From the NCBI GenBank assembly GCA_037903475.1, contig JBAJFG010000582.1, forward strand, positions 186,001 to 250,000: a stretch of DNA of 64,000 bases, written 5' to 3'. A program made the position numbers and the translations under genes. Shown here piece by piece: positions 1 to 11,329 of this stretch (position 1 is the stretch's first letter; each line of letters begins with the position of its first letter). Source of the stretch: Ancylostoma caninum (lineage: Eukaryota > Nematoda > Chromadorea > Rhabditida > Ancylostomatidae). A model generated the notes under the pieces. That model was not told the origin of the DNA, ran no database searches, and saw only the letters and a program-made list of their open reading frames with translations.

Positions 1-1089
1 GATATGCACCGACGTCAAAGTATTTGGCAGACACCCGCCGATCACCAGTGTTGGCGACCAATCGATAGGCATCGACGTTACAGTCGCCAACATCGGTGGC
101 CGCCCACGATCGATGCGCACCGGCTTCACAGTCGCCAGCAACGGTGACGCAGAGTGGTACAGTGCTCGAGGACTATAGCGGCAGTGCAAGGCGATCCCCG
201 AGTTGACTGAAGATCTATTGGAAAATGACCGAGACCGCAAGATAACCGGTTGGTCACCTTGAGATCTCATTCTGTTCCCGAACTCATGGTGACAGAGCTG
301 AAACCATTATCTACTATCTTATCACGTGGACTAGTAGGTCATGAGGCCTACAGGAAACTTTCTGGCTCAGTCGTTTTTCCTATTTAGAGACCTGTTTTAG
401 GTATTCTTTCATGAAAACGTAATAAATACTCTTTTCTTGCAGAGGCAGACATTACATTAATCTAAGAGTCGAACGATGGGACTCAGATGTGTTTAAGATC
501 TTTTCAATACATAGTAAAGGAACAATATAATTGATTCTAAGCACATGGTAAAACCGTCAAACCTCCAGCTGAACCGAATGCGGGGAAAGAGTTTAATACT
601 GTCTACAATGCCGAAATCGTATGTGCTTGACCCTGAAAATGTGTTGCCAACATATTCTGTTGCTTTTATATTGTCAAACATAATTGCGGTTCATTTTCTC
701 GGATAACGATGATGATGCCATGCCTTGATGATTTCAACCTGTGAAAAGTATTGGCGAACACATTTTATCGACAAGCGGGCCGCCATTGAATATCAAGGCG
801 GCACATCTGGGTCCTTGCGCACCTTATCTCCATCGACGAATCCCTGTCTTAATATTCTACACATTAATAAGCGTTAGTGCACCCCTTCTTGATAGATGCA
901 TGATATCCTGACGCTTTCAGACCATTGGACCTCGGCGCATCAGTGGTCCCGTACACTCTGTAAATCTTGGGAGCAATGAAAGAAATTTAGGGAATAGCAA
1001 AAGCCATTTGCTTTTCTGTTTGTTCGTTCTTTTGAATCCCCCCCCCCCTCGGAATATTTCAGAGTGGGAAATGAGTGATAAATTTCGGA
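1..1089. other. No gene recognised
   Basis: No convincing gene is visible. The first 180 bases are rich in short GTCGCCA/TGGCGA motifs and GATCGAT palindromes, somewhat like the centre of the small inverted-repeat element at 13,183-13,498, so they may be a fragment of a related repeat. The short open frames here lack splice context and family resemblance. Confidence 0.4.
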
Positions 1090-1575
1090 AAAGAACGAGA
1101 AATCAAGAAGTTCGAAACGGTGATCTAGTGATTGTCCATATATTGGAACCTCTATGTATCGATCCCCTATGTACTTGCAAATATTGTTCATGCTGTGCTC
1201 CTCTTGTATCTTCCGAGACGACAAGGTCTTTCAAAGGGAGGGGATGAACATCGCCTGTGGATCACGAGGGATCCGCCTTGCCATTCAATTATTTGTAGGT
1301 TTCACATTCTCTGAGAGTCTTTCTAGCTTGAATGAAGATATGTTGGCTCTGGATCCGCTATTGTGTGATTGTTATTTGCGAAGTAGCGCAATCCCTAGTG
1401 ATCCCCTTTTCAGCATAGCAATGTGCATCTCCTCCTTCTTAAATATTTCCTCGACTGATAAACACACAAGAGAAGCGCAGGTGATTTTATAATGTGCACA
1501 TATGTAGGGGATCCATAAAGGATTCAACACATGGACAATCGCTCGAGCACCGTTTGGAACTGCTCGAATACTTGA
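1090..1575. repeat. Imperfect inverted repeat upstream of LINE ORF1
   Basis: A left arm at about 1,118-1,285 and a right arm at about 1,365-1,560 are imperfect reverse complements: both contain a GATTGTCCAT block, a GGATCCCC/GATCCCCTA block and a GGGATCAC block. The arms enclose a spacer of about 80 bases. The unit could be a diverged foldback element or the palindromic 5' leader of the LINE that follows. I cannot decide between these from one copy. Confidence 0.45.
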
Positions 1576-1615
1576 CAGCATATCCGATCTATCCATTCTT
1601 GCATCTGCATCCACC

Positions 1616-2482
1616 ATGAGTGGTCGACAACTCAATGCCAGTTCTATCCGTACAGCTGAAGACCTAGAGGAGAAAACGGATGAGTTGCTAAAACTTAATG
1701 AAGCAGAAAGATATTTGATGCTCATTTCTATCCTGACCCAGGTGCTGCCGCGAAGGAATGCCACTTACGCTGAGAAAGCTGCAATGAAAGGTGGAATCGC
1801 TGCTGTTGAAACGATTGGTCGTGATCAGCAGCGTAAAAATGAACGCACATTTGACGACGTTGAAAGGCAGCGCTCAGTTGTAATTGCTGGCCTGCCTGAA
1901 CCGGCAGCAGATCTACGGGGGCAGGATAGAATGAGTTTTGAGTGGAGTAACATTTGGGAACTGTTTGAAGAGTTGGACGTGAACTTTTCCCCTGTCAGTC
2001 TGTTCCGACTTGGGATTCCTAATGGTAGCAAGCCACGTCTGCTTAAGGTAGTTTTTCCAACATCTGCCTGTCAGCAGACACTGCTTCGCTGCGCGCGTAA
2101 GCTCAGAAGTTCAATGAAGTTTACTAATGTTTTCATCAGACCCTCGCTCACCCGTGAAGAACGCAAACTTGGCTATGCCCTTCGGCAACAAAGGAGACAT
2201 CTTGTCGAAACGCAAGGTGGAAAGTATCGAGTAGACCGAAACAGCTTGTTCGACTTGAATACGAAAACTCGAATTCCGCTTGACAATACTTTCTACCCGG
2301 TAACTCACCAAAAAATACGCGATAGGGCTAATATTTCATCCCGAGAAACAGTCTTGAATCTTGCCCACACATCCAGAGATGCTTCTTCCAAGTCTGTCAT
2401 GGCAAAAGGCTCGTATGACCGAGCTAGTCGTGGTAGGCTTCCCTTCTCCTCCACAGCTTCCACACAAACTTGTTTAAACTGA
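1616..2482 (+). CDS. LINE ORF1 protein
   Basis: A 288-aa open frame that starts at an ATG and overlaps the possible TTG start of the next ORF. In non-LTR elements ORF1 proteins bind the element RNA and help assemble the ribonucleoprotein. Residues ~30-75 are charged and could form a coiled coil. Residues ~85-210 contain the pattern VVIAGLPE, then SLFRLG, PRLLKVVF and a conserved NVFIRPSLTREER stretch, the RRM-like ORF1 layout that I know from nematode CR1-type elements. The C-terminal ~60 residues are low complexity. The frame is intact. The alternative, a host gene, is unlikely because the endonuclease ORF follows directly. Confidence 0.8.
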   Translation: MSGRQLNASSIRTAEDLEEKTDELLKLNEAERYLMLISILTQVLPRRNATYAEKAAMKGGIAAVETIGRDQQRKNERTFDDVERQRSVVIAGLPEPAADLRGQDRMSFEWSNIWELFEELDVNFSPVSLFRLGIPNGSKPRLLKVVFPTSACQQTLLRCARKLRSSMKFTNVFIRPSLTREERKLGYALRQQRRHLVETQGGKYRVDRNSLFDLNTKTRIPLDNTFYPVTHQKIRDRANISSRETVLNLAHTSRDASSKSVMAKGSYDRASRGRLPFSSTASTQTCLN

Positions 2483-3819
2483 GAGGACCGCACGGTCGAA
2501 GGATGAGTAAAAGAATGTGCCTGCGTGTTTACAAACTAAGTTGTTTTTCAGCCAACTGCAGAAGTATAAAGAACAAGGTGAATGAACTAATAGCTTTCTT
2601 GAAACTTTTCAAACCAAGCATAATGGCATTGCAAGAGGCATGGGCAGATGAAACTGTGACAGATGGAATGATCCTTAATATGCTACCTTACAATATTATT
2701 AGACTTGATAGGCAAGGCAGAGGTGGGGGTGTTGCACTATTGTTGAGAGACCACATAGGTTTTGAGCGCCTGGATCTACAATTCAACAGAGGAGGAATAT
2801 CATGTCTCTCTATTGACATTGAATGCGAAAATCACAAACTTCGCATTATTAATGTTTACCGTCCTCCTAAAGCTAGAATTCACGATTGCTCAGAACTGAT
2901 GAATCATCTTGACTTGCTAATATCAGGATGCCAATTCAACGACCTAGTGCTCTCAGACAATCATCAATTGATATCTAATGTGCACATCAAAAATCCTCTT
3001 GCAAGTTCTGACCATTCCATCGTCGCCTTCACAGCCCACGTCTCTCACAATGCCAAAGAAATTAACAATCAGTATGGAGATTTCTCAAATGCCGATTTTC
3101 CCTCAATGAAACGTGAACTTTCTTCTGTTAATTGGGAAGCCCTTTTTCAAAACTGCCTCAATATAGATGACATGTATTCAAAGTTTTGCAATGTTCTTTA
3201 CACCATCTTTGAGAAATGCGTCCCCATCCGCACACAACACACACCTAATGCCCGTTTTCCAATGTACATCAAGAAGTTATTTATGTATAGAGAATTTCTT
3301 TTCCTCCGTCTACATAAGCAAGTCGTTGAAAACAAGTACACTAAAATATCCAAGAGACTGAGTCGCCTCATCGACAAGTTTTTGAGGAATCAGGAAAAAC
3401 GATTGCTTTCGAAGATGAAGGGGAAAAAGTTTTATAGTTTCGTCAATTCCCGTTTAAAGGATAAACCTCCGAAAATCCCGTCGTTCGTCAACAGTTTTGG
3501 CGAACGTGCTCTAACAGATATACAGAAAAGTGAAGTTTTAGCAGATTACTTTTTGTCGGTTTTCACCAACGACGATGGAACTCTACCTGATGTCTTGAAC
3601 GGTGGTAGAGGTTATCCACCTATAAATGATTTCCTCATAATGCCACAGATGGTGTTGAAGTTCATGAAAAAACTAAAGCTATCGTACTCACTAACTTTCG
3701 ATGCCATTCCACAGGCCGTCTTCCTCAAATGCTGTCATGAACTCTGTTTGCCGCTTGCCCATATATTTAACTGTTCCCTTAGCCTCGGTTCTGTACCTAC
3801 TCTGTGGAAAAATCACTGA
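2470..3819 (+). pseudogene. LINE ORF2, endonuclease part (deleted and frameshifted)
   Basis: An apurinic-type endonuclease domain that would nick the target DNA. The open frame begins at a TTG (2,470); the first ATG in frame is at 2,503, and the domain begins just after it. Visible motifs in order are SANCRSIKNK (conserved Asn), QEAWADE (catalytic Glu), RGGGVALLL, YRPP and SDHSIV (Asp-His). The usual GDFN motif and the stretch between it and the final SDH region are missing: CQFN is followed at once by DLVLSDN, so an internal deletion of several tens of residues is inferred at about 2,935-2,950. After the endonuclease comes the linker to the reverse transcriptase. The frame ends at 3,819 because an A run at about 3,808-3,812 is one base short; the reverse transcriptase continues in another frame. 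Confidence 0.8.
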
Positions 3820-5204
3820 TTACGCCAATTAACAAACGTCCTTCCCCGATATCTCCAGCGGACTTTCGCCCAATTTCCATCACCAGTACTGCATGTAAAA
3901 TTATGGAGAGATGTATAAAAGAAAAAATTGACGAATTTCTAAATGCTCACAATGTCATACCCTTGCAGCAGTTCGGCTTTTGCAAAGAGACTTCAACAAC
4001 TGACTTGCTTCTACAGAGTACATTTGACTGGAACGCTCACCTATCAACACGCAACAACGTTGATATCATCTACTTTGATATCTCCAAAGCGTTCGACGCT
4101 GTGTCACATTGTAAACTCCTTTGGAAGCTTGAACATCTTGGCATTTGTGGGAACATTTTGAAATGGCTTACATCATTCCTTATGGGGAGAACCTTCTCCG
4201 TCAGAGTGAACGATTCTTTCTCACAAGAGAGAGAAGTGATAAGTGGTGTTCCACAGGGTAGTGTATTGGGACCGCTCCTATTTAATCTTTACCTCTCTGA
4301 CCTTCCTACCGCATTGAATCATGATAGCAGTATAAAATTGTTGATGTTCGCCGATGATATAAAATTGTATGCTGGTTACGGACTGAAAGAAAAGGAAGAA
4401 ATAACAGAGAAGTTACAAGTAGCCATCCGTAAACTTATGTCATATATGAATTCATGGCAGCTAACTATATCCTTATCGAAAACCCATGTAATGCATCTCG
4501 GTCGAAGTAACCCCAAGGTACCCTATTGGTTGAATTCGGACACTCAGATTTCAGAATGCAGTAATACTAAAGACTTGGGAATCAGTTACGAAAATAAACT
4601 ATCTTTTGATAGACACATTGAAGGAATTGTTATGAGGGCTAGGATAGTGATGTTTCGTCTACTCAAAATCTTCAAAAATAACTATCCTATGCTGCACTGC
4701 AAACTGTTCAAGTTGTACGTTCTGCCAATATTAGAACACAATTCAATGATTTGGAATCCATACCAAGCGAACAAAATTGCTCTTGTTGAAAGTGTTCAGA
4801 GAACTTTTACCCGAATCATCTGCCGCAGGTGCTTCCCACAACAATTCGCTGAAAATTCCATGAGTTACGAAGACCGCATGCGCAAATTAGGCCTAGAAAA
4901 TCTTAATCTGAGAAGGAAAGCAGTGGATATTTTTTATTTGTGGAAAATGTGGAATGGACAAACTCGTCTTCGTCTCTCTAATTATTTTGTGATGAAACCG
5001 TGTCGGGGAAGACTTGGAAACTTTCACTTACACGTGCCAGTAATGATAAGAAGTGAAAGGCAGTTACGTTCATATTTTATGAGAGCTGGTAACTTCGCGA
5101 AACTGCTTCCAATTGATTTTTTCAGTAAGAAGTGTACTGTGAAGAAAATTTTGATGAGCAGAGAGCTGAGGTTATTATTGCAGAAGAATGAAGAACGCTT
5201 CTGA
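3804..5204 (+). pseudogene. LINE ORF2, reverse transcriptase part
   Basis: A 466-aa reverse transcriptase frame, shifted by one base relative to the endonuclease. It has the RT motifs in order: FRPISI near residue 21, QFGF near 56, YFDISKAFD at about 90-98 (first catalytic Asp), GVPQGSVLGPLLF at about 148-160, and FADD at about 182-185 (catalytic Asp pair). The C-terminal half has the CR1-type tail with an RRKAVDIFYLWKMWNG block. All catalytic residues are present. The ATG at 3,804 is probably not a real start; the protein would have been made as one polypeptide with the endonuclease. Confidence 0.85.
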
Positions 5205-5717
5205 TATTGGGATTCAGCAGCAGAGATCCATGCTACTACACTGTGAAAGTGATGCACTGCAAGAATTCATAATATGCTCGTGCTTTTCGATCCGCAGTTC
5301 ATGATTGTCTTGACTTTGTCATTGGGCCACAGAGAGATCTTCGTAGGTGGGACCATCTTGACTACTTTACTCTTTTGATTAGCAGAACGTGAGAACAGAA
5401 AGCAAATGGTGCTGTGAGGAACCAAACAGATGCGGTGCCTACGTTCATTTCTCACCTGGATTCATTCAAATGAATGGTCAGGTTTAAGAGATATTCGGGC
5501 ACAGCAATAACCGCTCTGTTTGTGGGAGCAGTTGTGGTTCGAGGAGGATGTTGACTCACGGTTTCTGCTGTTTGAACCTACACTCCTATCAGCTGTTTAA
5601 ATTTCCCGAATTCTCTCTGGGGCCTTTCTATCTCTACCTTCTGTAAGAAGGGTCACATTATGAATAATCATAATGTATAAATAAATAAATAAATAAATAA
5701 AAAATAAATAAATAAAT
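5205..5717 (+). repeat. LINE 3' untranslated region and AAAT tail
   Basis: This stretch follows the reverse transcriptase stop and has no coding frame of its own. It ends with a run of AAAT units at about 5,677-5,717 with one AAAAA interruption. A microsatellite rather than a poly(A) tail is typical of CR1-like LINEs and marks the 3' end of the insertion. Confidence 0.7.
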
Positions 5718-6954
5718 CTCCTGTTCTCTCCAGCGGGAATCCTGCATACGGGCCTTGAGCTGCATGAGGTTTATTTCACATTGTGAAACGTGTGAAAATG
5801 TTGCTGTCAATTTAAAAGGAGAACTGGTGTAGGTGGAGAACCGCTGTCCAAATCTAGAGGTGGTAAAGTTAAGCACTGTCGGGTTACTGCTATAGGTTTC
5901 ACTCATGTTCAACATGAAATAGAGTATCATTAGTGACGAGTGAACCAGTGTTCCTGCACCCAAATCCACTACACAGATTAACTGCAAACTTCGAATTCAA
6001 CGGCGTGTTACAGGTCATCTGCGTAGAAAACAGCACGCGAAACAATTGCTAGGTGAATAGACGAATCACAACCTTTCAAAGGCCCTGGAGAAACTATTTC
6101 CCAGGTATCAAGACATGGAATCAGCTTTATTATAATGCAGCGGATGTGTGAACCTTGATTTAGATGAAATGTTTTTTTTGAGTATCCAAGGAAAAAGTAG
6201 GATCTCAGGACTTCTCAGTTATGTTAACTCTGATGCTGTAACACTCTCAGGCAAGCTGAACTGATGATTAAAAACAGGATTCATGAATACTTTCTGAAAA
6301 GTTGCAAACCACCGGCTTTTTAAAAGCATACAAATCGTCCACCCAAAAATGGATGTGCTTAGTCCAAGCGACTAGCCTCTTTCAGTTATTGCAGGCGGTG
6401 GTGCAAATCGGAAGATGTATCACATTTGGCTCGAAATGCTTGCACTCTCTGAATAAGCGGGAGGCTCAAATCTCTTTTCATGGATTCTATCTCAGAAAGT
6501 TGTAAGACAAAGTTCAAAATAGGAAGTATTTACAGAAAACACTGGTGAAGGTGGTCAGACTGCCTCTTTTATACTGGTAGTGCAACTGCTGATTATTTTT
6601 CAGAAGAGCGTGCACTTTCCGCTGAAGTCACAACTGTTTGTCAAAGAGAACCAGAAAATTCATTGCATTCAGTGTCACAGTTACCATAAAACCAACGCAA
6701 TCATCATATGGTTTGGTCACTTCTGCCGATTTTTTTTAGCAGCAGATTGATTGGATCTGAGAAAGTGTTACAGTTTAGCAACAAATGACGTGAACGTTTC
6801 TGATCTTGAATTGTGAAGTTTGTTGCTACACCGTAGCCCAGGAACTGAGTTACAGTTTAGTGTCATAAGATTCTAATCTAGTGATTTGTTGTTTTATGAT
6901 CGCTTCTCAAATGTAGTAATGTGAGAAATGTGTTTCTCTGATATCTACTTATTA
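5718..6954. other. No gene recognised
   Basis: No supported gene. A minus-strand frame at 5,987-5,730 reads as a plausible hydrophilic peptide but has no clear splice sites or family resemblance. The rest is AT-rich sequence with no repeat partner that I noticed in the window. Confidence 0.35.
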
Positions 6955-7293
6955 TTAATTGGCAGTTCATATGTGTGAGTGTGAGAGTCTGTGCACGAGA
7001 ACCAGCCATCAAAAATAAAAAATGGCCACACCAACGTGTTTAGCGCTTCGAGTTATCCACGCAAATATAGTAAATTTTGATTTTTACCTTGATTTAAAGG
7101 TGTTTCGGACCACTTTTGTCATGTTCAGACATGTTGATGGCTGACAGTTGTTTTCACTACAGTCGGAATGGATGAGATAGGCGTGTGATTACAGGACTGT
7201 ATAAAAGGAAAGAGATGGGTGGGATGCTTTTACAACGAAGAGGAGGAACGAGGCGGCGAGGAATGACGCGGATGAAGATTAGGCCATAGTGTA

Positions 7294-8343
7294 CAGGGTG
7301 CGGTAAAAGTATTGACAGCCTATTGTGACACATAGATTATATGGAAAATCGAAATTAGATGGAAGACGAACAACTATGACAGTTCTGCTGCCTAGAATCC
7401 TAAGAACAATATAAAACTTAGACACATTTGTATTCAATCCATTTTATCCGTAATTTTGCCAATCGTCAACAGACAAGACACGAGAAGGTTTCACTACTGC
7501 GATGCAAGTAGTCATTTTTGACCTGATCCAGAGTTTTTTCTGAGATGTTTCTGTGGAGTGGGAACAGTGGAGAACTTGGAGATAGCATATGTTAAGCTTT
7601 CCACAAATCCGCGAATGAAAAGTACCAGCTGCTCCTGTCTATGTTATGATTTAATTTTGTTTCCGTTTTTTTGTTAACGGCGCAGAGGAGCTTCATATCA
7701 TTTCCTTTGGTTCTAGCGTTGAAATCACCGCATGACCGAAAAACGATATTCGGCAGAAGCGCACTTCCCGTAGGTTCGATAATAGATTTAGAAGTGTGCC
7801 GTTCGTTTCCTGAGAAGATTTTTCTCCAGCTTTCAACGTAAAGACAGCGAATGGGTTTTGCACGAGAAATCATTTGTGAGCTCTCCAATTCCATACTAGT
7901 GACCACCGTACTCCTCCAATTTTAAACAGTGGGGTTGTACCACAAGGGCACTTTGAAGGAGCATGTGCTACACCATAACACAGTCACCACAGTATCGACG
8001 ACGGTCCCTACGTCGCATCACTTACAGTCTTTCCCAAAAATTCTTGCCACACGCTGAACCGCCCGTCAGCTTAGCCACGTCACACCACGTGTGATAATGC
8101 ATAGGCGATGCGGCGCGGCTCAGCAGATCGGCGGTGAAGCGTGAGGCAAGTATTTTTAAGGAAGACTGCATGTCTTCCTTTCTGTTTTCCTTAGAACTGC
8201 TCTCAAGAATGGAGATAAAGTTGACTGCACATAGTCTTACGTTGTTCGCTATATTGTTTTCTATATGTTACGAAAACTCGTCACTTCTATGCCAAAGGTT
8301 TTCACGAGCCATATCAAGCGGACAATACTTTTGCCGCACCCTG
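7294..8343. mobile_element. TA-flanked Tc/mariner-type non-autonomous element
   Basis: Terminal inverted repeats start CAGGGTGCGGTAAAAGTATTG on the left and end with the matching CAATACTTTTGCCGCACCCTG on the right, flanked by TA at 7,292-7,293 and 8,344-8,345. CAGGGTG ends with TA duplication are typical of Tc1/mariner relatives in nematodes. The 1,050-bp interior has only short frames and I could not find a catalytic DDD/DDE pattern, so it is probably a decayed or non-autonomous copy. It sits inside element M copy A. Confidence 0.7.
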
Positions 8344-8359
8344 TATGTTAGAGATGTAC

Positions 8360-8510
8360 CGGGGGTGTGATAAAGATGTTCCGGCACCCAAAGATGGAGG
8401 AACGCCTTGAGTCGGGTCCGACGGCGTGATGAGGGGACACAGATGTCCAGATGCGGGGAAACGCCTGGAAACGGGTCCGACGGCGTAATAAGTGTGCAAC
8501 CATGTTCAGG
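8360..8510 (+). repeat. Minisatellite of element M (copy A)
   Basis: About two and a half degenerate units of ~55-60 bases are read here, each with GGGTCCGACGGCGT followed by a GGGGAAACGCCTGGA-like block. The same unit occurs at 10,430-10,690, 14,020-14,250 and 14,875-15,080. Confidence 0.65.
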
Positions 8511-8600
8511 TACAATCCCAATTTGCACTGATTTGGTCATTTTCTACGGTGGCTCCACTGTTTGTCAATGGTTGACGTGTCGAGGATCAACCCTGGGATA

Positions 8601-9925
8601 GCTGTGGGTCCACCTCGGTACGAAAGTTCAGAGCAAACTGAACCGAACTGCGTTACCACAAATGGTTGGAAAGGGGCTGTCCATGATGGGTCAATGATTC
8701 TGTGAGCTGCGGGAAAAACTACTTCTCTACGGGTAGTGTCTCTTCATCCACCTGCATTAATCTTATCTGTGTACACTGAAAATACTTGAGCCAAGCGAGC
8801 ACGAAAAGAAGCCTGAGAGTCAGGTGTTAGCCGGACGATTATATCTCGTGTACATCTGCGGTAATGTTGCCTGGAACACATGTAAGAGCATAGGTGCCTT
8901 GCAGCACATATCGTTCTTGGTTTCATTCACATTTTCTTATTCACTCACTTCAATTAGCTCATTAAATATGTTGCCATCAGATTTCGCTTGTATAATATTT
9001 TCTTCTAGTTATTGCATTTATATGCACATATGATGTGCAACATAAAGTTTTAGTTAGCAAAGTTTGAGAGCTAGCAAGAGCTAGTTAAGACGAGCAATCC
9101 CGTTCGTGTAAAACCGAGTTCACGCAATGAAGAACAGTCTATAAGTTTGAAACACATAACTCGACGGCCCTCACAGGAAATTTTCAGGTACTCATACACT
9201 TATTGAGCTTTCAGGGTGCTCAAACCTCTCCTTCAAAAAGGATTTCGCTAATATATTCGAAGATTCAAATGAGTAAGAAACAGAGATATTATCACCCTCT
9301 TTGTTCAATGTTGATGCAGAATGAGGAAAAAGGATACCTGTTTATGATAAAGACTTCGAAAAACAGCATACGTCGAGTTTGCCGCACTTGATTTACTCTT
9401 TTTGGGGTAGAAAGTAAGGGAAATACTGTAATCGAACTATGAAATGCCCATGAACGCAGCTGCTGAGCAGGTAAGTAGGGGAGTTGAGCCTACAAACATG
9501 TGAAGAAGTTCTGACGTTTGGCTTGCGCTTAAAGACAGCGAATGTCTGAGTTGGTAACCAGCGAATGACCGAGATGGTAACAGTTTCTTCATACTCGCAA
9601 TGTTACAAAATAGAAAGAGCGCTCCGCCAGCTGAAATCGCGCCGATAGCACAAACCAGCCATCTTCTATCCATCATCAAGGAGTCCTCCTTTTAAAACTT
9701 CCACTTGAATTGAGAGATAGTAGATTCAAGTGTTATTGCCATGAGCCCTTGTAAATGATCGTCTCTTATTCAGATTGTGTGGACTTCTTTACGGGGTACA
9801 AGAGTAAGAATTTCGACGACGAAAATTTCCGTGAATGCGGCCTTTAACATCAGAAGTACCTTCCCCTCATGTTTGTCAATATTGATGGGATAAAGACACC
9901 TCATTGTTCGTAGCTCTTATTTAAA
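8601..9925. other. Intergenic; one weak exon candidate
   Basis: Mostly unassigned sequence. At 8,818-8,845 there is a single arm of the AGTCCGGCGTTAGCCGGAC-type palindrome also found at 14,710-14,800. On the minus strand at 9,679-9,437 a frame begins with a hydrophobic N-terminus (RRWLVCAIGAISAGGALFLF) and has a possible GTATGA donor, so it could be a first exon with a signal anchor, but there is no further support. Confidence 0.3.
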
Positions 9926-10013
9926 GCCAGCACCCAAGGAAATTTTCGTCTTTGAGATTTTTATCGTTTTCGATGCTCAGCAGTTGTCGCAACAATCCTG
10001 AGAAAGTTGCACA
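9926..10013 (+). repeat. Fragment of dispersed repeat R (copy 1)
   Basis: The stretch beginning AGCACCCAAGGAAATTTTCG and running through CAACAATCCTGAGAAAG matches, with many substitutions, 19,314-19,390 on the plus strand and 43,600-43,680 on the minus strand. Only this small part of the family is recognisable here. Confidence 0.5.
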
Positions 10014-10377
10014 ATCGATCCCACAGACATCAGCAATCTCAAAATATAAAGAGATCAGATGTGTGCTAGCATTCAGTGAGGATGAGGGAATGGTGCATCA
10101 GTGTGCAGTAGTGGTATCACGATATCGCTCAGAAATCTACTCGTGAAGCCCTGGGACGCTATAATAGACGGAATTTCATACGAACTTTGTTGGCTCCTCG
10201 TACCCGCCGTGTTCTCTCTCGTCTCCATTCTCTCTTAGTGGAACCTACCATCTTCCTTTGTTTATGTACCTAGCGGTAATCATATCAGGCTGGAAGAATT
10301 GAAAAAAGAAGCGCTCCACGATAATTGGTCACCATGCATGTCAACTCTGAGTTGAGCGAGAGGTACGTGTCCTCTTC
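10014..10377. other. No gene recognised
   Basis: Unassigned sequence between a repeat-R fragment and element M copy B. No splice-bounded frame or repeat partner was noticed. Confidence 0.35.
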
Positions 10378-11013
10378 TATAATGGCAACGCTATTTCTTC
10401 AACTTTCTGACCACTCAGAGTGTATATGAGCGCTGGACCCGTTCCCGTGCGTATCCCCACTTTTCGACGCCGGCGCATCCTTGTCACACCGTTGGAAACA
10501 ACTCTAGGCGTTTCCCCACTTTTAGAAGCCGGTACGCCCTTATCACATCCTTCGACCCGTTCCCAGGCGTTTCCCATATTTTGGACGCAGGCGCAACCTT
10601 ATCACATCGTTGCACCCGTCCCCAGGCGTTTGCCTACTTTCGGACGCCGGCGAACCATTATCCCCCCACCCAGTGCCGGCGCTCCTTCAACATAGCTATA
10701 GGCCCGTTTCTTATCAAATTCTGCACAACCCGTTCTGCAGCAACCCTCATCCGTGTCACTCCTCGCCCGACTGGTTCTTCCTCCTCGTTATAAAGGCATA
10801 CTACCTGTCTCTTTCCTTTTCTACGGTCCTGTGATCATAAGCTCATCTCATTCATTCCGACCGTGGTGAAAACAACTGCCGGTCATTAACATGGGTCATT
10901 AACATGTCTGAACATGACAAAATGGCCCAAAATCCCCTAAATTCAATGTGGAAATCAAAATTTACCACGTTTTTGTACATTACTCGACGCGATCGACACA
11001 CACACATGAACTG
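10378..11013 (+). mobile_element. Dispersed element M, copy B
   Basis: About four tandem minisatellite units (10,430-10,690), each with a CGACGCCGG/GACGCCGG block and a CAGGCGTTTNCC block, are followed by the family's conserved tail: TCCTTTTCTACGGTCCTG, the GACCGTGGTGAAAACAACTG block, ACATGTCTGAACATG, a ACGTTTTTGTACATTACTCGA block and a short CA end (ACACACACATGAACTGCCAATT). The CA stretch has only a handful of repeats, in contrast with copy C. No coding frame is conserved among copies. Confidence 0.65.
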
Positions 11014-11095
11014 CCAATTTAGAAGAGGTAAGGCACGTCTGTATCACATCAGGGGCATTCAGCTGACCTAGCTGAACTCCAAACTGATCTTTCAG

Positions 11096-11325
11096 TTGAG
11101 CTTGCCAGAGGGTTTACTACAGGCCTTGCTTTCATTCCCAATCAGCTCGAACAACTCAGCAATTCTTTGCAAGCCAAAATCTGTGGGAGCAAAATTACCG
11201 TAAATGCTGCGTTTGAAGAGCAAACTGTTGCTGCTCTGATAAGGTATTTTTTCGGCGTACATGGCGATGGCAGCGATGAAATTTCGAGCATAAAAAACAA
11301 ATTTTTAGCTACTTCATCGTATTGA
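11096..11325 (+). CDS. Orphan C-terminal exon, unknown protein
   Basis: A plus-strand frame runs from a good splice acceptor (CTGATCTTTCAG, ending at 11,095) to a TGA at 11,323-11,325. It encodes about 75 residues, starting ELARGFTTGLAFIPNQLEQL and ending in KNKFLATSSY, with no membrane segment. The amino-acid composition and the acceptor suggest a genuine last exon, but the upstream exon is not visible: element M copy B lies immediately 5' and may have displaced it. I do not recognise the family. Confidence 0.4.
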
Positions 11326-11329
11326 ATTA

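Larger units (their letters stand above)
1616..5717 (+). mobile_element. CR1-like non-LTR retrotransposon (LINE), inactive
   Basis: ORF1, then an endonuclease ORF, then a reverse transcriptase ORF follow one another on the plus strand, and the unit ends in a short AAAT microsatellite tail at about 5,677-5,717. This order and a microsatellite tail are usual for CR1-type LINEs. The 5' end is not defined, since no target duplication was found. The element is broken by a deletion in the endonuclease and by a one-base frameshift in an A run between endonuclease and reverse transcriptase. The reading frames are otherwise long and open, so the copy is not ancient. Confidence 0.85.
6955..8600 (-). 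mobile_element. Dispersed element M, copy A (inverted), with nested insertion
   Basis: One of three copies of a repeat family seen at 6,955-8,600 (minus), 10,378-11,013 (plus) and 13,806-15,945 (plus). The shared parts, in element orientation, are a ~55-60 bp minisatellite, a segment with TTCCTTTTATACNGTC, a GACCGTGTTGAAAACAACTG block, an ACATGTCT block, and a terminal GGCTGGTTCTC plus CA-rich stretch ending in TGCCAATTA. In this copy the CA-rich end (about 6,962-7,000) is short and imperfect. A 1,050-bp TA-flanked element at 7,294-8,343 splits it. No transposase is visible, so this is a non-autonomous family of unknown class. Confidence 0.65.

Noticed and set aside
10430..10690. Coding frames across the minisatellite (also 13,964-14,253 and 14,832-15,068)
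   Set aside because: Frames are open on both strands because the ~58-base unit lacks stops; they are not conserved as proteins among copies.
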